Of a stretch of 64,000 bases of DNA, positions 1 through 12,386 are shown piece after piece (the first letter of the stretch is position 1; each line of letters opens with the position of its first letter). The translations under genes were made by a program, and so were the position numbers. This DNA comes from Asterias amurensis. Its lineage: Eukaryota > Echinodermata > Asteroidea > Forcipulatida > Asteriidae. The notes beneath the pieces were generated by a model. It was not told where the DNA came from and made no database searches. It worked only from the letters and a program-made list of their open reading frames with translations. The stretch is from positions 5,249,501 through 5,313,500 of the forward strand of contig NC_092668.1 in assembly GCF_032118995.1 (NCBI RefSeq), written 5' to 3'.

Positions 1-658
1 GGATCGAGCGGGTTGGTCTTAGGCAGGCTTTTGAGACCAGTTTGTAATGGAATGCATTGCGGTTTGCGGTTGGATGGATGGTTTGGGAGTGGATGATGGT
101 GGTACGTAACTTGTATTGAATGGGCTTAGAGTAAGGTCGCCAATGTAGTGACTGCAGCAAAGGGGTGGAATCATGTCTACGAAGTACTTGGTAGATTAGG
201 GGAGCTGCCCAGTTCTGTAGGCTCTGGAGTCTTTTAAGGTGACTTGCTGGGACGGACGTAAGAAGCCCATTACAATTTACAATGGTCTAACCTAGACAAA
301 ATAAGACATCTAAGCGCATGATGGCAGGTGGTTTGATCAATTAACTAACCGAATATTCAGTCCTTCATATACAAACATTTTTTGTTCTCTCTTTATCCCC
401 TATGTGGAACAATCAATCGTTGTGGTACCTGCTCCCATCACATAGAATTTTAACTGCCCCTAGCTCGGTCATCTATATGTACTGTATGGTAAGACTTCCG
501 CTCTAGCATTACAAAGGTCATGAGTTCGAACCCACCTGACTGATGTGCCTGTGTATTTTTTTTCTTCACAGAATCTTCACAGCACTCAGGAAAGTACAGA
601 GTACACATAAATATCAGTGTAAGGGTAAAATTATAAACTTATAAATAGCAAACATTAA

Positions 659-1014
659 AGGAACACGTTGCCTTGGATCGGACAAGTTGGTCTATAAAAA
701 GTGTTTGAAACCGTTTGTTATGAAATGCATATATGGTTAGAATTATGTTTTAAAAGTAGAATATAATGATCCACACAAGTATCACTCAAAATTGCACGGT
801 TTTCCTTTTACGTCGCGAACTAACACGGTCGGCCATAATGGCCGAACGTGTTAGTCGACGAGGTAAAAAGAAAACCACGCTATTTCGAGGCATATTTGTG
901 TAGATCATTATATTCTACTTTTACAACATCTTTCTACCCATATGCACTTTATAACAAACGGTTACAGAACGCTTTTCAAAGACCAACTCGACCGATCCAA
1001 GGCAACGTGTTCCT
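659..1014. repeat. Family B palindromic MITE, copy 1
   Basis: Starts AGGAACACGTTGCCTTGGAT and ends with its complement, between TTAA at 655-658 and 1015-1018. The two halves are complementary over nearly the whole length and the centre is GGCCATAATGGCC. Halves of this type are seen in six copies in the window. It lies in an NCOA4 intron. Confidence 0.93.
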
Positions 1015-1202
1015 TTAAAGTTAATTGATTCTATTTACAGGTGTGTAAACAATAAACCTACACTGCTGCAGGTCCCACTCTGTGCAATTAATTTAGTTAC
1101 CTACGTAAAGCCACTGAACCCTGTACAATGGTAACACCTTCTAAGCAATTAATCTCTGATCAAATAACCAACTTAAAAAATAAAAATATGATAACCACGT
1201 AC

Positions 1203-4200
1203 CTGAAGTAAGCAATCTCCTGGAGATCTTCACTTCGATCATTCCCACAATCAGCGAGCCAATCCGTCCAGGGTGATTTCATCAATTCTTCCATATGCTC
1301 AAAGGTTGGCGCAGAGTTTGTAATGGGCCAAGATGCGGTTTCGTTCACCTCTTGTCGAACGCCATCAAGGATCTCTATATCGGCTTCTGATTGGTCGTCA
1401 TCGACAATTTCAAAGTCATCTTTGGTGAAAAAAAGGGCAGCGATGTTTTACAGCAATTTAATTTTAAAATTGTTCAGTGATTTTAAAAACAAGAAATGCA
1501 TAAAAAGACAAGGCAAGTCCTTTTGACTGGCACCCCTAAACAAATATGTTGACTTATAATAGGGAGACAGCCGACATACGTAGGGCTAGGTATCTCAGTT
1601 GGTAGTCAGTACGTTAATATGGAGGTCGTTGGTTCAAGTTCCATTTCTGTAAATTTTTCTTTATTCAAACCTGATTTTACCAACAAAGTTTAAATTGTGG
1701 ATACTGGAGAATCGTAATATTATTCTTTATCCCTGATGCAAATTATATTAAAAGATTTAGACAACTTGGAGACTTTTGATTAAGCTTTATAGTACCTTCA
1801 CTCTGATTGGATGAGAATGGTGTGGTCTTCCTTATGAGCCAATCAGAAGGGTTGTAAGACAGCTCCAAGGCTGGATTCTGATGAGGAAAAACAAATAATA
1901 CAATAACTTCATAAACACAGATCATCACTAAACAAATACAACAAATCAATTGCCCCCAAATTCCTCCTGTAATTTCCACTGTTTTTCCCAGAGTCTAAAT
2001 TCTGGGTCAAAACACTTTTGCGGACCTAACACTTCAGTAACTGTGATTTAAAGGCAGTGGACAAAATTACTCAGAAAAAATATTAGCATAAAACCTTATT
2101 TGGTAACAAGTAATGGGGAGCTGTTGATAGTATAAAACATTGTGAGAAACGGCTCCCTCTGAAGTAACGTAGTTTTCGAGAAAGAAGTAATCTTCCACGA
2201 ATTTGATTTCAAAACCTCAGATTTAGAGTTTGAGGTCTCGAAATCAAGCATCTGAAAGTACACAACTTTGTGTGACAAGGTTATTTTTTCTATTATCTCG
2301 CAACTTTGACGACCGATTGAGCTCAAATTTCAAGAGGTTTGTTATGTTATGCGTATATGTTGAGATACACAAAGTGAGAAGACTGGTCTTTGACAATTAC
2401 CAATAGTGTCAACAGTCTTTATCTTTGCTTACATAGGACATTATAAAGAACATCTGCTGTTATCTGTTTGTGCTCAGGGTACCAGCTATCGCTGTTGTTA
2501 TATTTTAAAGGGAAGGTCTATGTGTGGTAATCACTCTTACAATGTATGGTAATAAAAACCTTTGGTTAGAAGCTGACAGCAGTGTGTGATATTTAAAGCA
2601 TTTGGAGAAACATTTCACTTCAAAGTTGTGTGGTTATCTTGTAAAAAAGATCAAAGATTTTAGGCACAAAAATCTGAGTATATGAGATTCCCATTTAGGA
2701 TTATCTTTGGGGACATATTTGCTCCGGATATTCGGCGATGTCTCAAAAACAAGCTACCTTTTGAAAAAAAAATTCAAATGAATTTCTTTAAAGGTAAGTT
2801 TTATTGTGTAAGGATCAAAACAACTAACGGTTCCAAAAACCATAGGAATACTTTTCCTTTAATTGATAAGGGTACCAGCTAAGTGGTTGAAAGTCTTCTT
2901 TTTATGATAACAACGAAGGTTAAAAGTCCTTATTCTGGTTACATAAATAAGAATTAAGTTTTTGATAGTGAGAACAATGCCTTATTGTTGTGTTTATACT
3001 GAGGTTCAATCAACTGTTTAACACCCCTTACAAGGATTCTTCCCTTTGATTGGTTTAGAGTGTGTTATCATGTCTACAGTATTATCTACTGTAGACAGCC
3101 TTGTGAACATGATGTGCTACATGTATACACACAACAAAGAAAGTACTACACCCATAGCAACCAGGGCTTTACATGTAGATACCAATAGCAATGGCATTTT
3201 CTTGGAACCTAGAAGGACCTACATGTAGTCACACAATAAGCCACTTCGGAATAGACCGATCCGTTAAGCTCCGCCCCATTGCGTTCTAACCAATCACAAC
3301 GCAACGAAGGTCCGACACTAAGGTCCGACATGCGTGGGCGTAGCTTGGCGGGCGCGGCAGAGTTGTGCATTAAAGGCATTGGAGAGCCCCACGTGTTCTT
3401 GCTCACACGTGCGTCGTGGGCGGAGCCTACTGAATCGGTCTATTGCAGCTGCGCCTGTCTTACTGCTGACAACGCATTTTGTCTATTTCACGTAACCTTT
3501 TGACAACACCAGGGGGTATTGTCAAAAGGTTACATGTTAATAAACAAAAAGCAGTAACAGAAGTGCGCAGCTGCAATTCCGAAGCGGCTAATATGGAGTG
3601 TTAAAACAAAAATATTGATTGCTTTCAGTTGTGCTAGGGTTCAAACTTTACGGTACGACTCCCACAGACCATTCCATTTTCCCTCAGCTTCACCTCGTGA
3701 AAACAAAATGCACCGAGGATCACCTCGCGAGTTGTAGTTTCAACAATAGCCCTGAAACAGTCGAGTGATCTAGTCCGATCACTCGATCCCAGCACCTCAT
3801 CTAGGGACCCTGGGATGGGCCAAGGTACATGTGTACCATGGAATACACGAAGATAAGACCGTACCGCACCTAATAACCACCCCCCCCCCCCCCCCACCAC
3901 CCCAAACCGATGACCTCTTCCTGTTTTAAGAAAGGTTCCACTGTCAATACTAAAATGTAGCATAATTATGTCTACGATCCATTACAAATAAATATTTCAT
4001 TTTTTGCCTTGTACTAAAAAGCAGGGCTCGATTGCAGCATTCGTCTTGGAACCATGGTTTTAAAAGATCGTTTATGGATATAGAACCTCCATGCTTTATC
4101 AATTCGTGTGTGTTTGTAAACTACTGGTGGTTGTGCGACAGTACAATCGTTCCCATCATTGCTGACGAGTAAGGTCTCTCAGATTGTGTTTTCCATTACG

Positions 4201-6496
4201 GATTAATCTTCCTGCCTGTGTCGACATCCTGAACAAAATGTGTACAAGCTCATCAGCCCCTCCCAGAGGTCTTGCATGAGACCGGTGAGGACCGAGTAAA
4301 TTGAGCCCACTGGCTGTTTTTATATATCAGGAACTAGAAGATACTTTTGTTTAAATTCTAAAAGAAAATACTGATAGTTGTTTGAACTCTGCCCCAAATG
4401 CAAAACCAAACATGATCACCCGATCAAAAAATAAACATACAATGAAGATCAGAAGGTCGGACTTTGTGCAAGTGCCACTTGTTCGTTCAATGACACAATG
4501 ATGTCGATGAAAATAACTTGAATAAAATGGCACATTAACAATGACATGACAAAGAATGTCAGCATCAAGTTTAAAAATGGATCTATTTCCTTATTAACTA
4601 CCATACATACTTCATTATCTATTTGTTCATTCCGATCATTGAGATTCTAAGAGTATATCTTGAATCATATAAAGCATTGGCCGATTTGTCCCAAAAATTT
4701 TGATTTAAAATTCAATAGGTATTTTGATGGGGGGTCGAGAAAGTTACAAGCTTTCATTTGAGCCATTGCTCGAAAAAGTCCGCCAATTATTAGTAGCAGT
4801 GAAATAAAGTGCTCAAAATTAGTTTTTGTCGGGATCCCGACAATATATCACGTGACCAATTCTTATGTGTTTTATAAGAAACGTTTTAAATTTTTGTCAT
4901 GGTTCCTGATCATTAAAAGTAAAAGGTAAACTTTTTTTTCGTTAGAGCGGGGGATACTCTTTGATATACCATTCACTCAAAAAAATGTATTTCTTAATGT
5001 TTGGGGCAAAAATCTGACATAGCATCTTTGAGTCAACATGAGAGTGATTGACTGTTGCCAGCTTGGTGTTGATATCATCTTGCAGGGGGTTTGTTGAGTC
5101 ACCTTGACGGGAAGATCATCCCCACCTCAAAAAAAAAAAAAGGTTTTAGCACCCATTAACTTTTCCACCATCTACCTCATATACCTTTGAGGAGAGCCCC
5201 ACATCCAAGTTTTGGCTCCAACGAGGTCGCTTCGCATCAATCTCTCCAAAGTCATGAAGAGCTCTTCGAAGACTAGCCATATCTGCCGTAAAGTTGATCG
5301 CTGTAACTTCAATTGGCTGAAGATTGAGCAAACCAAGCCTACAAAATGATAAATAACACAAACAAGAAAGGATCCAGGATGATCAAAATTTAAATTCGTA
5401 ATGAAGATTTTGACAGATGCTGAATGAAGCGAGAGAAAGTTAATTTCAGATACACAGATGCATAACTGATTGGGTTCGAGGTGGGTAAAAATACATCTAG
5501 GTAACTGCACGCCGTGTGATAGTCATCAGACTATCACACCGCAACTGATGTACTATCACACGGCTGCCGTCGTCTAGTAAGACTAAGACAAATCATGACC
5601 GCTCTACACCAATGAAATGGCAGAATATTTGTATGGGGTGTTATAATAGCACTTATGACACCAGTCCCACAAGTCGCCAAGGCTTAGTCCTTACTTTGAT
5701 AAAGTCTGAGCCAACTCTTCATTCAATCCTTCCCTGTCCTCCTCATGACACTGAGCAACTTCTACGAGACGCTGAAGTCCTCCGAGCTCGTGCATCAAGC
5801 ACACCAGATGCTCCTGCAAGAGTTGGTCTTGGATGCGAAGGATTGCTTCAACTTGATCAAGAAGCCAAACCTCTCGATTACGGAGAGTTTCAAGCTGACG
5901 GGAGATGGCTGTATGAATGTCAGACTTGACCTAGTTGGAAAGAAAGACCAAAACACCAAAACACTATTAAGAGCTTGATCAAAGGTAATCATACATGTAG
6001 AGCTGCCTTTAGCTTAAACTTTGTATACCAGAATGGCAGATTAAGATCACCAGCCAAATAGACTACAGTCTATTTTGGGAAACACTTGGGAAACAGCCGG
6101 CTTAACAAAAACAGCAACCATTTATGTATACACAGGAGATGAACAGGAAGTACATGTTTTATTCACTTAGCGATCAAACAATAATAGGTGTTATCTTTTC
6201 AGAAAATATAAAAATAAAGATCCAAAAGAAGCAAAAAAGCACAGCAATTTTTGTTTTCACCCTCCCCTCGCTCAATAGCCATACTGGAAAGTGTGTTGTG
6301 CAACAAGCGACTCATTTTTGTGGAGCCTGTCACAAATACTATTATGCAGCCCCCAGTCTTCCCTTATAGCTTCACTCACCCCTACAGCACTGTGGTACAA
6401 CTTCTCCTGTTTTTCTGAGATGCTAGCAATGGCATCTTGTATACAGACTACCTTGCGTTTAACATCGCTAAGAAGCTGCTCTCTCCCACAATCCAT
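1203..6496 (-). CDS. NCOA4: NCOA4 (nuclear receptor coactivator 4 / ferritinophagy receptor), 3' part beyond the left edge
   Basis: Known role: cargo receptor that binds ferritin heavy chain and delivers ferritin to autophagosomes and lysosomes, releasing iron. Exons seen, 5' to 3' on the minus strand: 6496-6380 (ATG at 6494-6496), 5930-5695, 5338-5185 and 1419-1203, with GT/AG borders. An in-frame TGA in the putative upstream exon supports this ATG. Residues about 40-120 form the ARA70 coiled-coil region; ISRQLETLRNREVWLLDQVE matches human ISRHLECLRSREVWLYEQVD in recalled sequence. Exon 3 carries LGLLNLQPIEV and SLRRALHDFG, parallel to human LGSLTLKPEDS and LRQTITTFG. The last visible exon has the SPWTDWLADC motif, like the repeated DWL motifs of NCOA4. 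Exon 3 ends in phase 0 but the 1419-1203 exon needs one incoming base, so a short exon between 1420 and 5184 was probably missed or a splice site differs. The ferritin-binding C-terminus lies outside the window. The identification is firm; the exon structure is partly inferred. Confidence 0.88.
1584..1682 (+). mobile_element. Short tRNA-like SINE
   Basis: GGTATCTCAGTTGGTAG (A box) and TGGTTCAAGTTCC (B box) are followed by TGTAAATTTTTCTTTATTCA. The same tail is found at 22961-23056, which marks both as one SINE family and not as tRNA genes. Confidence 0.5.
2052..2416 (+). repeat. Family A TTAA MITE (type description)
   Basis: Family A in forward sense begins TTAA-AGGCAGTGGACACTATTGG, then TAATTACTCAAAATAATTAT. 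It has a mid-element hairpin GAGACCTCA...TGAGGTCTC and ends ACTGGTCTTTGACAATTACC, AATAGTGTCCACTGCCT, TTAA. Only the outer 20-30 bp are inverted repeats. The full length is about 370-390 bp. This copy has a complete body and a slightly degraded right end. Confidence 0.9.
3238..3590. repeat. Palindromic element containing a second palindromic element
   Basis: Outer ends AAGCCACTTCGGAAT and ATTCCGAAGCGGCT. The inner element 3254-3440 (GACCGATCCGTTAAGCTCCG ... GGCGGAGCCTACTGAATCGG plus TC) is flanked by TA at 3252-3253 and 3441-3442. A third hairpin GTAACCTTTTGACAA...TTGTCAAAAGGTTAC lies at 3494-3533. Confidence 0.75.
4670..5037 (-). repeat. Family F repeat, copy 1
   Basis: The right end is the complement of AAAGATGCTATGTCAGATTT; the interior has GTCATGGTTCCTGATCATTA. 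It matches the repeat cut by the right edge at 63848. The left border is uncertain. Confidence 0.7.
5513..5566. repeat. Short hairpin
   Basis: CCGTGTGATAGT and ACTATCACACGG are exact complements; in between, GATAGTCATCAGACTATC is a second hairpin. Confidence 0.75.
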
Positions 6497-8262
6497 TGCA
6501 GAGGCAGGCAACTAGAGTAAACAAAAACAAACAAGGATGAGACGAGTTAAACACGCCCATGGCTCTACTGAACAGGGAAAACATTAAGAATCAAAGAAAG
6601 AATTTTTTTTTTTTTCCAATAACAAGATATTTTTTTAACTTGGTAAGATAAGTTGAATCTTTGGTTTTGCCAATATTTGCAAACAGCTACAATGTACAAT
6701 GTACATGTACATACACATACAGTACATGCCGTAGTGTACATTGACCATGTTGACTCAAATGTCTATAGTAAGCCTACTAGGCCCAGAAACTTGGGAGCTG
6801 AACATTTTGTTTTTCGATTTCTTTTTTCACAAGTTTTTCTGCAGTCACACTAGTTCGACAACAGATGTCAACATTTTCAGGGGGAAAAAACAGAGTACAG
6901 CGCCCCAGTGAGTGTCATTGTATTTTGTGAAATTCTTTCATTTACATGGTGCATCTTTCCTTTTCCCCTATCGCCCAAAGTTTTCCAATGTTATGCTTTC
7001 AAGAATTTCCTGCTTTGTTAAATGAAAATTTCACTGCATAAATAAAATAGGTATGCAGCACCAGCCCGTACGTATTTCCTTTTCTGTAAAATTACGATTA
7101 TCCATACTTTATAAATTGCATGTCTGCAAAACAGACACATAGTAAAGACAATTTTTCAGATGCAAACAGTTAGTATTATTCAAATTCTTACATAAGATGC
7201 ATACAAAGTATAAAGCTAATCTTTGCTAGCATCTGTGTGATTTGCCTGTGGAAAGGGAAAGGGTTAGTACAGCAAATGGTAACCTTTGCTAGCCGTAATA
7301 AATATTTCTATTTAACGACAGTGAAAACCTTTACAAAATTTCAGTTTACACTGCATGCCATGACGGCATTACCCAGAAGGATATTTGTGTCAACCAAATT
7401 TCTTCGAATTGCGTGCCAGGACTGAACTACCTCAAATAGAAAACAAATTACACTGGCCACCTAGCCAGAATCCTATGGTAGTTTTAACAATGAAAGAGCA
7501 ATTTGTATCATATACAATGTAGTGTGCGGATTTTACATGCACACATCAGTAAAAACGACACTGAATCTTGCTTACTGTCAAATGATTCACTCATTGAAGC
7601 AATCGTTAAAAAACAAAGATCAGTTTCAGGCCTTGAACTTCGCTCATAAAGGGGCTCAGCCATTTCCTTCTAATTTAGCAGGCTTGGGGGCACTCTTTGA
7701 GGAAAATGTTAATTCGTACAGAAAGTATGAAACCTTGGACATGGCACCATAACAAAAAGCACGGGGCATCACTGCGATTGCTGCTGGCATGGCTGATGCC
7801 CCGGGTTGTACTCGATGCCTGCAGTATGGCACATAATTTTTTACCAAGCAAAGCATACATGTAGGTCTATTATTTTCCACTTTTGACCTACTTTCAAAAA
7901 CAGCCTTCAGTCACACTCACAGGAGGAGCAACAATACCTCTTTGTATCCAAAAGGCCATCAAGCACTGGCTCATGAATTATCAAAAGATTTGTGCATGAC
8001 TAGGCAACTCCATTTGCAATAGGTTTGCTCGGGGCCAAGGCAAAGGTACATGTACACATACATGTAGAGCTTTGAATTAACAAACTTCAAATGGATGTCA
8101 AACTAAACTGATGCTTTGAAATAACCTGTACCAGCAAATGTAATGGGTGCTTTAACCGTGGGTGGGCTGTGCAAGAGAAATTGTTTTACAATGACATGAA
8201 ATCGTACAAGTACATACTCGTGTCTGCCTCCCCCGGGTTCCCCATCCAGCCACACATCACTC

Positions 8263-8831
8263 AAAGGCACTGGGCACTATTTATAATTACTCAAAATAAT
8301 TGTTAGCATAAAAACTTAATTGTTAACTATCAATGAAAAGCTGTTGATACAATGTAGTATAAAACATTAGGAAAAAACGGTTCCCTCTGATCTGAAGTAA
8401 CGCAGTTTTTGAGAAAGTTAAACTTTCAATTAAAATATTTGAATTTGATTTCGAGACCTTTGAATTAAATTTTGAGGTCTCAAAAGCAAGCATCCTAACT
8501 ACATGTAAAGCACACAACTTTGTGTGACAAGAGTAATTTTTCTTCAATTTTTTTTTATCTCACAACTTTGACGACCAATTATACAGGTTGTTATTTTGTG
8601 TTTAGCTTTAGTTTTATTAGACTTACATGTAACACTGGCATACAAATGTTTTTAGATTCAAAGAAGCAAAATAGCTAAAAAAGCCAGTGTGAGCATGGTG
8701 AGTGGCGAGGAGGAACAGGTGACCAGCAGGTCTCTACAAAGCCGTCCTGCCACAATGCCGTGTGTTGAAATACACTACCGAAAGTAGGCAGACTGCCCTT
8801 TAACAATTACCAAAGGTGTCCAGTGCCTTTT
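8263..8831 (+). repeat. Family A copy with an internal insertion
   Basis: Left and right ends are recognisable. About 155 bp of foreign sequence (8590-8745) separates the TTGTTATTTTGTG part from the AATACACTACC part. Confidence 0.8.
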
Positions 8832-8944
8832 ATTAAATGGCCGCTATTCCCTTTCATAATATGCCCTTTTGTTAAAAAAAAACAAACAGAAAAAATACAT
8901 TTATAAATAGACACTTTGACAATTGCAAACGTGGGGGGCCACAT

Positions 8945-9200
8945 GGTGAAGTGCCTGAAGTAACAAAGTGTAGTTTTTGAGAAAAAGGTAATTTTCAACA
9001 AATTTAATTTTGAGACCTCAGAATTGGATTTTGAGGTCTCGAAATCAAGCATCTGAAAACACACAACTTTGTGTGGTAAGGGTGTTTTTTCTTTCATAAT
9101 TTATGTCACAACTTCGATGACCAGACCAATATTTAAATAATTGAGCTCAAGTTTTCACAATCACAGGTTTGTTATTACATGTTAGGATACACTGCTTCTT
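8945..9200 (+). repeat. Family A copy, both ends lost
   Basis: The central part with the GAGGTCTCGAAATCAAGC hairpin side and CACACAACTTTGTGTG is clear. Ends are missing. Confidence 0.75.
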
Positions 9201-9252
9201 ATCTTATTCTATATTCTAGAAACTATAAGGCTCCCCCGTGAGGGAGCCTTAA

Positions 9253-9635
9253 AGCCAGTGGATACTATTGGTAATTACTCAAAATAATTATTGGCATAAA
9301 ACCTTTCTTGGTGACGAGTAATGGGGAGAGGTTGATTGTATAAAACATTGTGAGAAACGGCTCCCTCTGAAGTGCCATAGTTTTTGAGAAAGAAGTAATT
9401 TTCCACGAATTTGATTTCGAGACCTCTCAGATTTAGAACTTGAGGTCTCGAAATCAACCATTTAAATGCACACAACTTCGTGTGACAAGGTTTTTTTTCC
9501 TTTCATTATTATATTGCAACTTCGATGACCGACTGAGCTCAATTTTTCACAGGTTTGTTATTTTATGCATGTTGAAATACACCAGCTGTGAAGGCTAGTC
9601 TTTGACAATTACCAATGCAATAGTGTCCACTGTCT
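9253..9635 (+). repeat. Family A copy, full length
   Basis: TTAA at 9249-9252 and 9636-9639. Preceded by a small hairpin GGCTCC...GGAGCC. Confidence 0.92.
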
Positions 9636-9663
9636 TTAAACTGTTTCTAGAATAGAAGTAAGG

Positions 9664-9798
9664 ATGCACCAAGTGAGAAGACTGGTCTTTGGCAATTATA
9701 AATATAGTTATAGTTGCGATAACGTAACCCTCCTCCCGACGGCCGCCGTCGGGAGGAGGGTTACGTTATCGCAACTATTATAAATAGTGTCCAGTGTC
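9664..9798 (+). repeat. Family A right-end fragment split by a perfect hairpin
   Basis: CACCAAGTGAGAAGACTGGT and TAGTGTCCAGTGTCTTTAA are the family-A right end. A 67-bp hairpin (9711-9777) lies between them. Confidence 0.85.
9711..9777. repeat. Perfect 33-bp-arm GC-rich hairpin
   Basis: Arms 9711-9743 and 9745-9777 are exact complements around a single C at 9744. The arms include ACCCTCCTCCCGACGGC. The sequence is unrelated to the family-A repeat it interrupts. Confidence 0.95.
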
Positions 9799-10365
9799 TT
9801 TAAATAGCATAATGGGGTAAACAAACAAGTTAAAACAACAACACATCGAATTGTCCATGTTGTGTCATGGTGGAGGCGGCCGCTGCCATATCCGAGTAGC
9901 GAAACTGCACGTCCGCCATCAACGGAGTACAAATACAAAACTACACTAGACGGACCAAAAATGGTACGACATTGGACAACTGAAGAATGAGCTTTACGTA
10001 CTGATGAAGATTACATTTCATTATAAAATACATTGAAAATACAACAAAACATTACACAAATCATGCGGGAAAACGTTAATTTATGTCGTGTAAAAATGTC
10101 ACAATATACACAAGATTGGTGACAAAAATGTAGGCAGTGCGTGTAGTAGAGCCATGTGTACCGGTCATGCCGGTAGAGCAAAATCTCACTGCCAACTAAA
10201 CTAAACTCTTCGATCCCACTTTTAACTTTTAAATTGTTCGTTTAATTAAATCAACTACACCATTACACCGCATACCAAATTAACCACAAATAGTCACAGC
10301 TTTTGCTACACGAGTATCAGTATCATTTTCAATTCTTATTGTATGAAAAAGATGAATTTTCTTAC

Positions 10366-10466
10366 CGTCCTCAGTCAGCTCAGTGCCGTTTGGGTTGTGC
10401 AAAATCACCACAATCAATCGTCGTTTTTTGGTTGGAAGCAAAACGACGCACTGCGCAAGCGCATGC
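10366..10466 (-). other. NCOA4: Probable first, noncoding exon and promoter area of NCOA4
   Basis: On the minus strand a good donor (GAGGACG|gtaag) ends at 10366, about 3.9 kb upstream of the exon with the NCOA4 ATG. Read in the NCOA4 frame, this exon has a TGA shortly before the junction, so it would be 5' UTR. The sequence just upstream (10480-10620) is GC-richer and holds a CTCF-like AGAGGGCGC at 10585-10593. The exon's outer limit is a guess. Confidence 0.35.
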
Positions 10467-10619
10467 TCTATGTTAATTTGATACTAATTTATGCAAATAC
10501 GGCCTTCACTACCGGTGACGTAAAATGACGGGTTCACGGTAAGTTTGAAGGGCCCGAGCAAAATCTTTCTTCCGGCCGGAGAAAAGAGGGCGCCATCAGA
10601 ATACAGCTCGCCATGATGT

Positions 10620-11678
10620 GTTTGAGGGCTGGTCGAAATTTTTTGGTTTTACATCAAAATATTGCCTTTGTCGTTGTGCTTTTTTTTTTTTTTTTTCAAT
10701 CTATTAATAAAAAAAAAAAATTAAAAAAAATAAAAAAACCTATCACTAGTAGCAGAAGGATGGCAGTTTTGAGGGAAAAATGCGGGCGGGTACGGTAAAT
10801 CCCTACAAGATACAAGTTGTTTTACCTTGGGAATTCTTGAACTGGCCTTTCACACTAAGTTGTTGGCGGTCGGATTTCCTATTTCCTCAATGGAACATCC
10901 AGGGACAGAGTCCGATTTACCACGTGCTCTTGGACTTCTACCAGGAAGTAACACATCCAACCATGGAGGAATAAATTATAATTTATGATCCAACATACCT
11001 CAGCATAAATACAAAGATCAACACAGGAAGAGTGCACTCTATTTTCTCAACCTGAAGTTTCCAGGGAGAGGGGTCACAGGGGTCAAGAGCAATGGGGAGG
11101 GTGGGTGTATCTTGATTACTGTATCTCTTTTGGGTGTTTTTTTCTTGTTTTGTTTTACAAAAAGGGAAACAAAAGTAGGTAAAATTTGGATTTCATGTTC
11201 TTAACATTTTTATTTACCAGTATATAAACAATAATGAACAGTTATTATTTACAACAAAATTTACATAAATTAAATTTTAACAACTCATACACATGTTCAC
11301 ATGTTTTCTTTAACAAAATTTCACACAATGTTGAACTGCTTTTTCTGGACAGAAATTTCATCTTTGTGGGGAAGGACATCTAATCATTTTTCAAAGGGAA
11401 CTTTCATTAGAAATTCTGAATGGCCACCACCAATGCTTCCATGAACAAACAGGCACGTACGCTATACATGAAAATAGGTTGCGAGTTGGATTGGTTTGGA
11501 CCCCCCTTCCCATGATATAATTCCCCTTTTTAATTTAAATGTTCCAATATTTGCACAGGTTTACCCACAGGTTAACCACCTTGTATGTAGGAAAATACCT
11601 TGAGAGCTACTAGTTTTCCTATTTGATGGACTTTTATTTTTATATCTATGAAGTAATTTTATGTAACTTTTAATTCCT
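10620..11678. other. Stretch upstream of NCOA4: nothing recognised
   Basis: AT-rich, with poly(T)/poly(A) at 10680-10740. It could include the distal 3' UTR of BLOC1S2, but no clear poly(A) signal decides this. No coding signal was found. Confidence 0.4.
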
Positions 11679-11682
11679 TTAA

Positions 11683-12240
11683 AGGCACTGGACACCTTTG
11701 GTATTATTGTCAAAAACCAGTATCCTCACTCGTTGCCCTTGTTCATATATTAAGTACCGGGTATTGTATTGTAACAATAGTAAGACTTGTAAATAAATGT
11801 ATAGTTTCTTTCATCGACAAAGTATAATGGTCAATGTGTTTTGATTTGAAACTCTTTCAGAGTGTTTTGACCCAAAACAACCGATGGTTATATCAAGCTA
11901 ATAAGATTGCTAATCCAAATTCCGGGATGTGACTAACATGTATACAAAGACAAAACTGTGACAATTTTGACTAAATTGGCCATCGAAGTTGCAAGAAAAC
12001 AATAAAATAAAAAAACACTTTGGTACAAATTTGGGTGCCTTCAGATGCATAAAAAAGGCTTCAGCTGAAGTCTTTTAACTTTGAGTGAGAAATTACCTCT
12101 TTCTCAAAAATATGACACTTTAGAGGGAGCCGTTTCTCACAATGTTTTATACTATCAACAGCTCTCCAGTATTTGTTATCAAGTGAGTTTTAATGCAAAC
12201 AATTATTTGAGTAATAATTTACCAATAGTGTCTAGTGCCT
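11683..12240 (-). repeat. Family A copy, reverse sense, expanded
   Basis: TTAA at 11679-11682 and 12241-12244. The order of landmarks is reversed. It has about 170 bp of extra sequence near 11745-11890 and lies just past the BLOC1S2 stop. Confidence 0.85.
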
Positions 12241-12386
12241 TTAAATTAAAACTTGACAAGGTCCTACTGCTGTTTCATTTCCCTCAGCAAGGGCAAGTTC
12301 AGAGATCAATAAAATAATCAGACAATGCTTTTCTTGTAGACATCCTTCTGCAGCCAAGGAGCTGATTATCTTCCCCAACCTCATTC

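Noticed and set aside
1-70. Sequence resembling the family-B left end (GGATCGAGCGGGTTGGTCTT)
   Set aside because: Too diverged and cut by the window edge to be called a copy.
480-545. tRNA-like B box (GAGTTCGAACCCACC) near the left edge
   Set aside because: No A box at the right distance and no cloverleaf; at best a SINE remnant.
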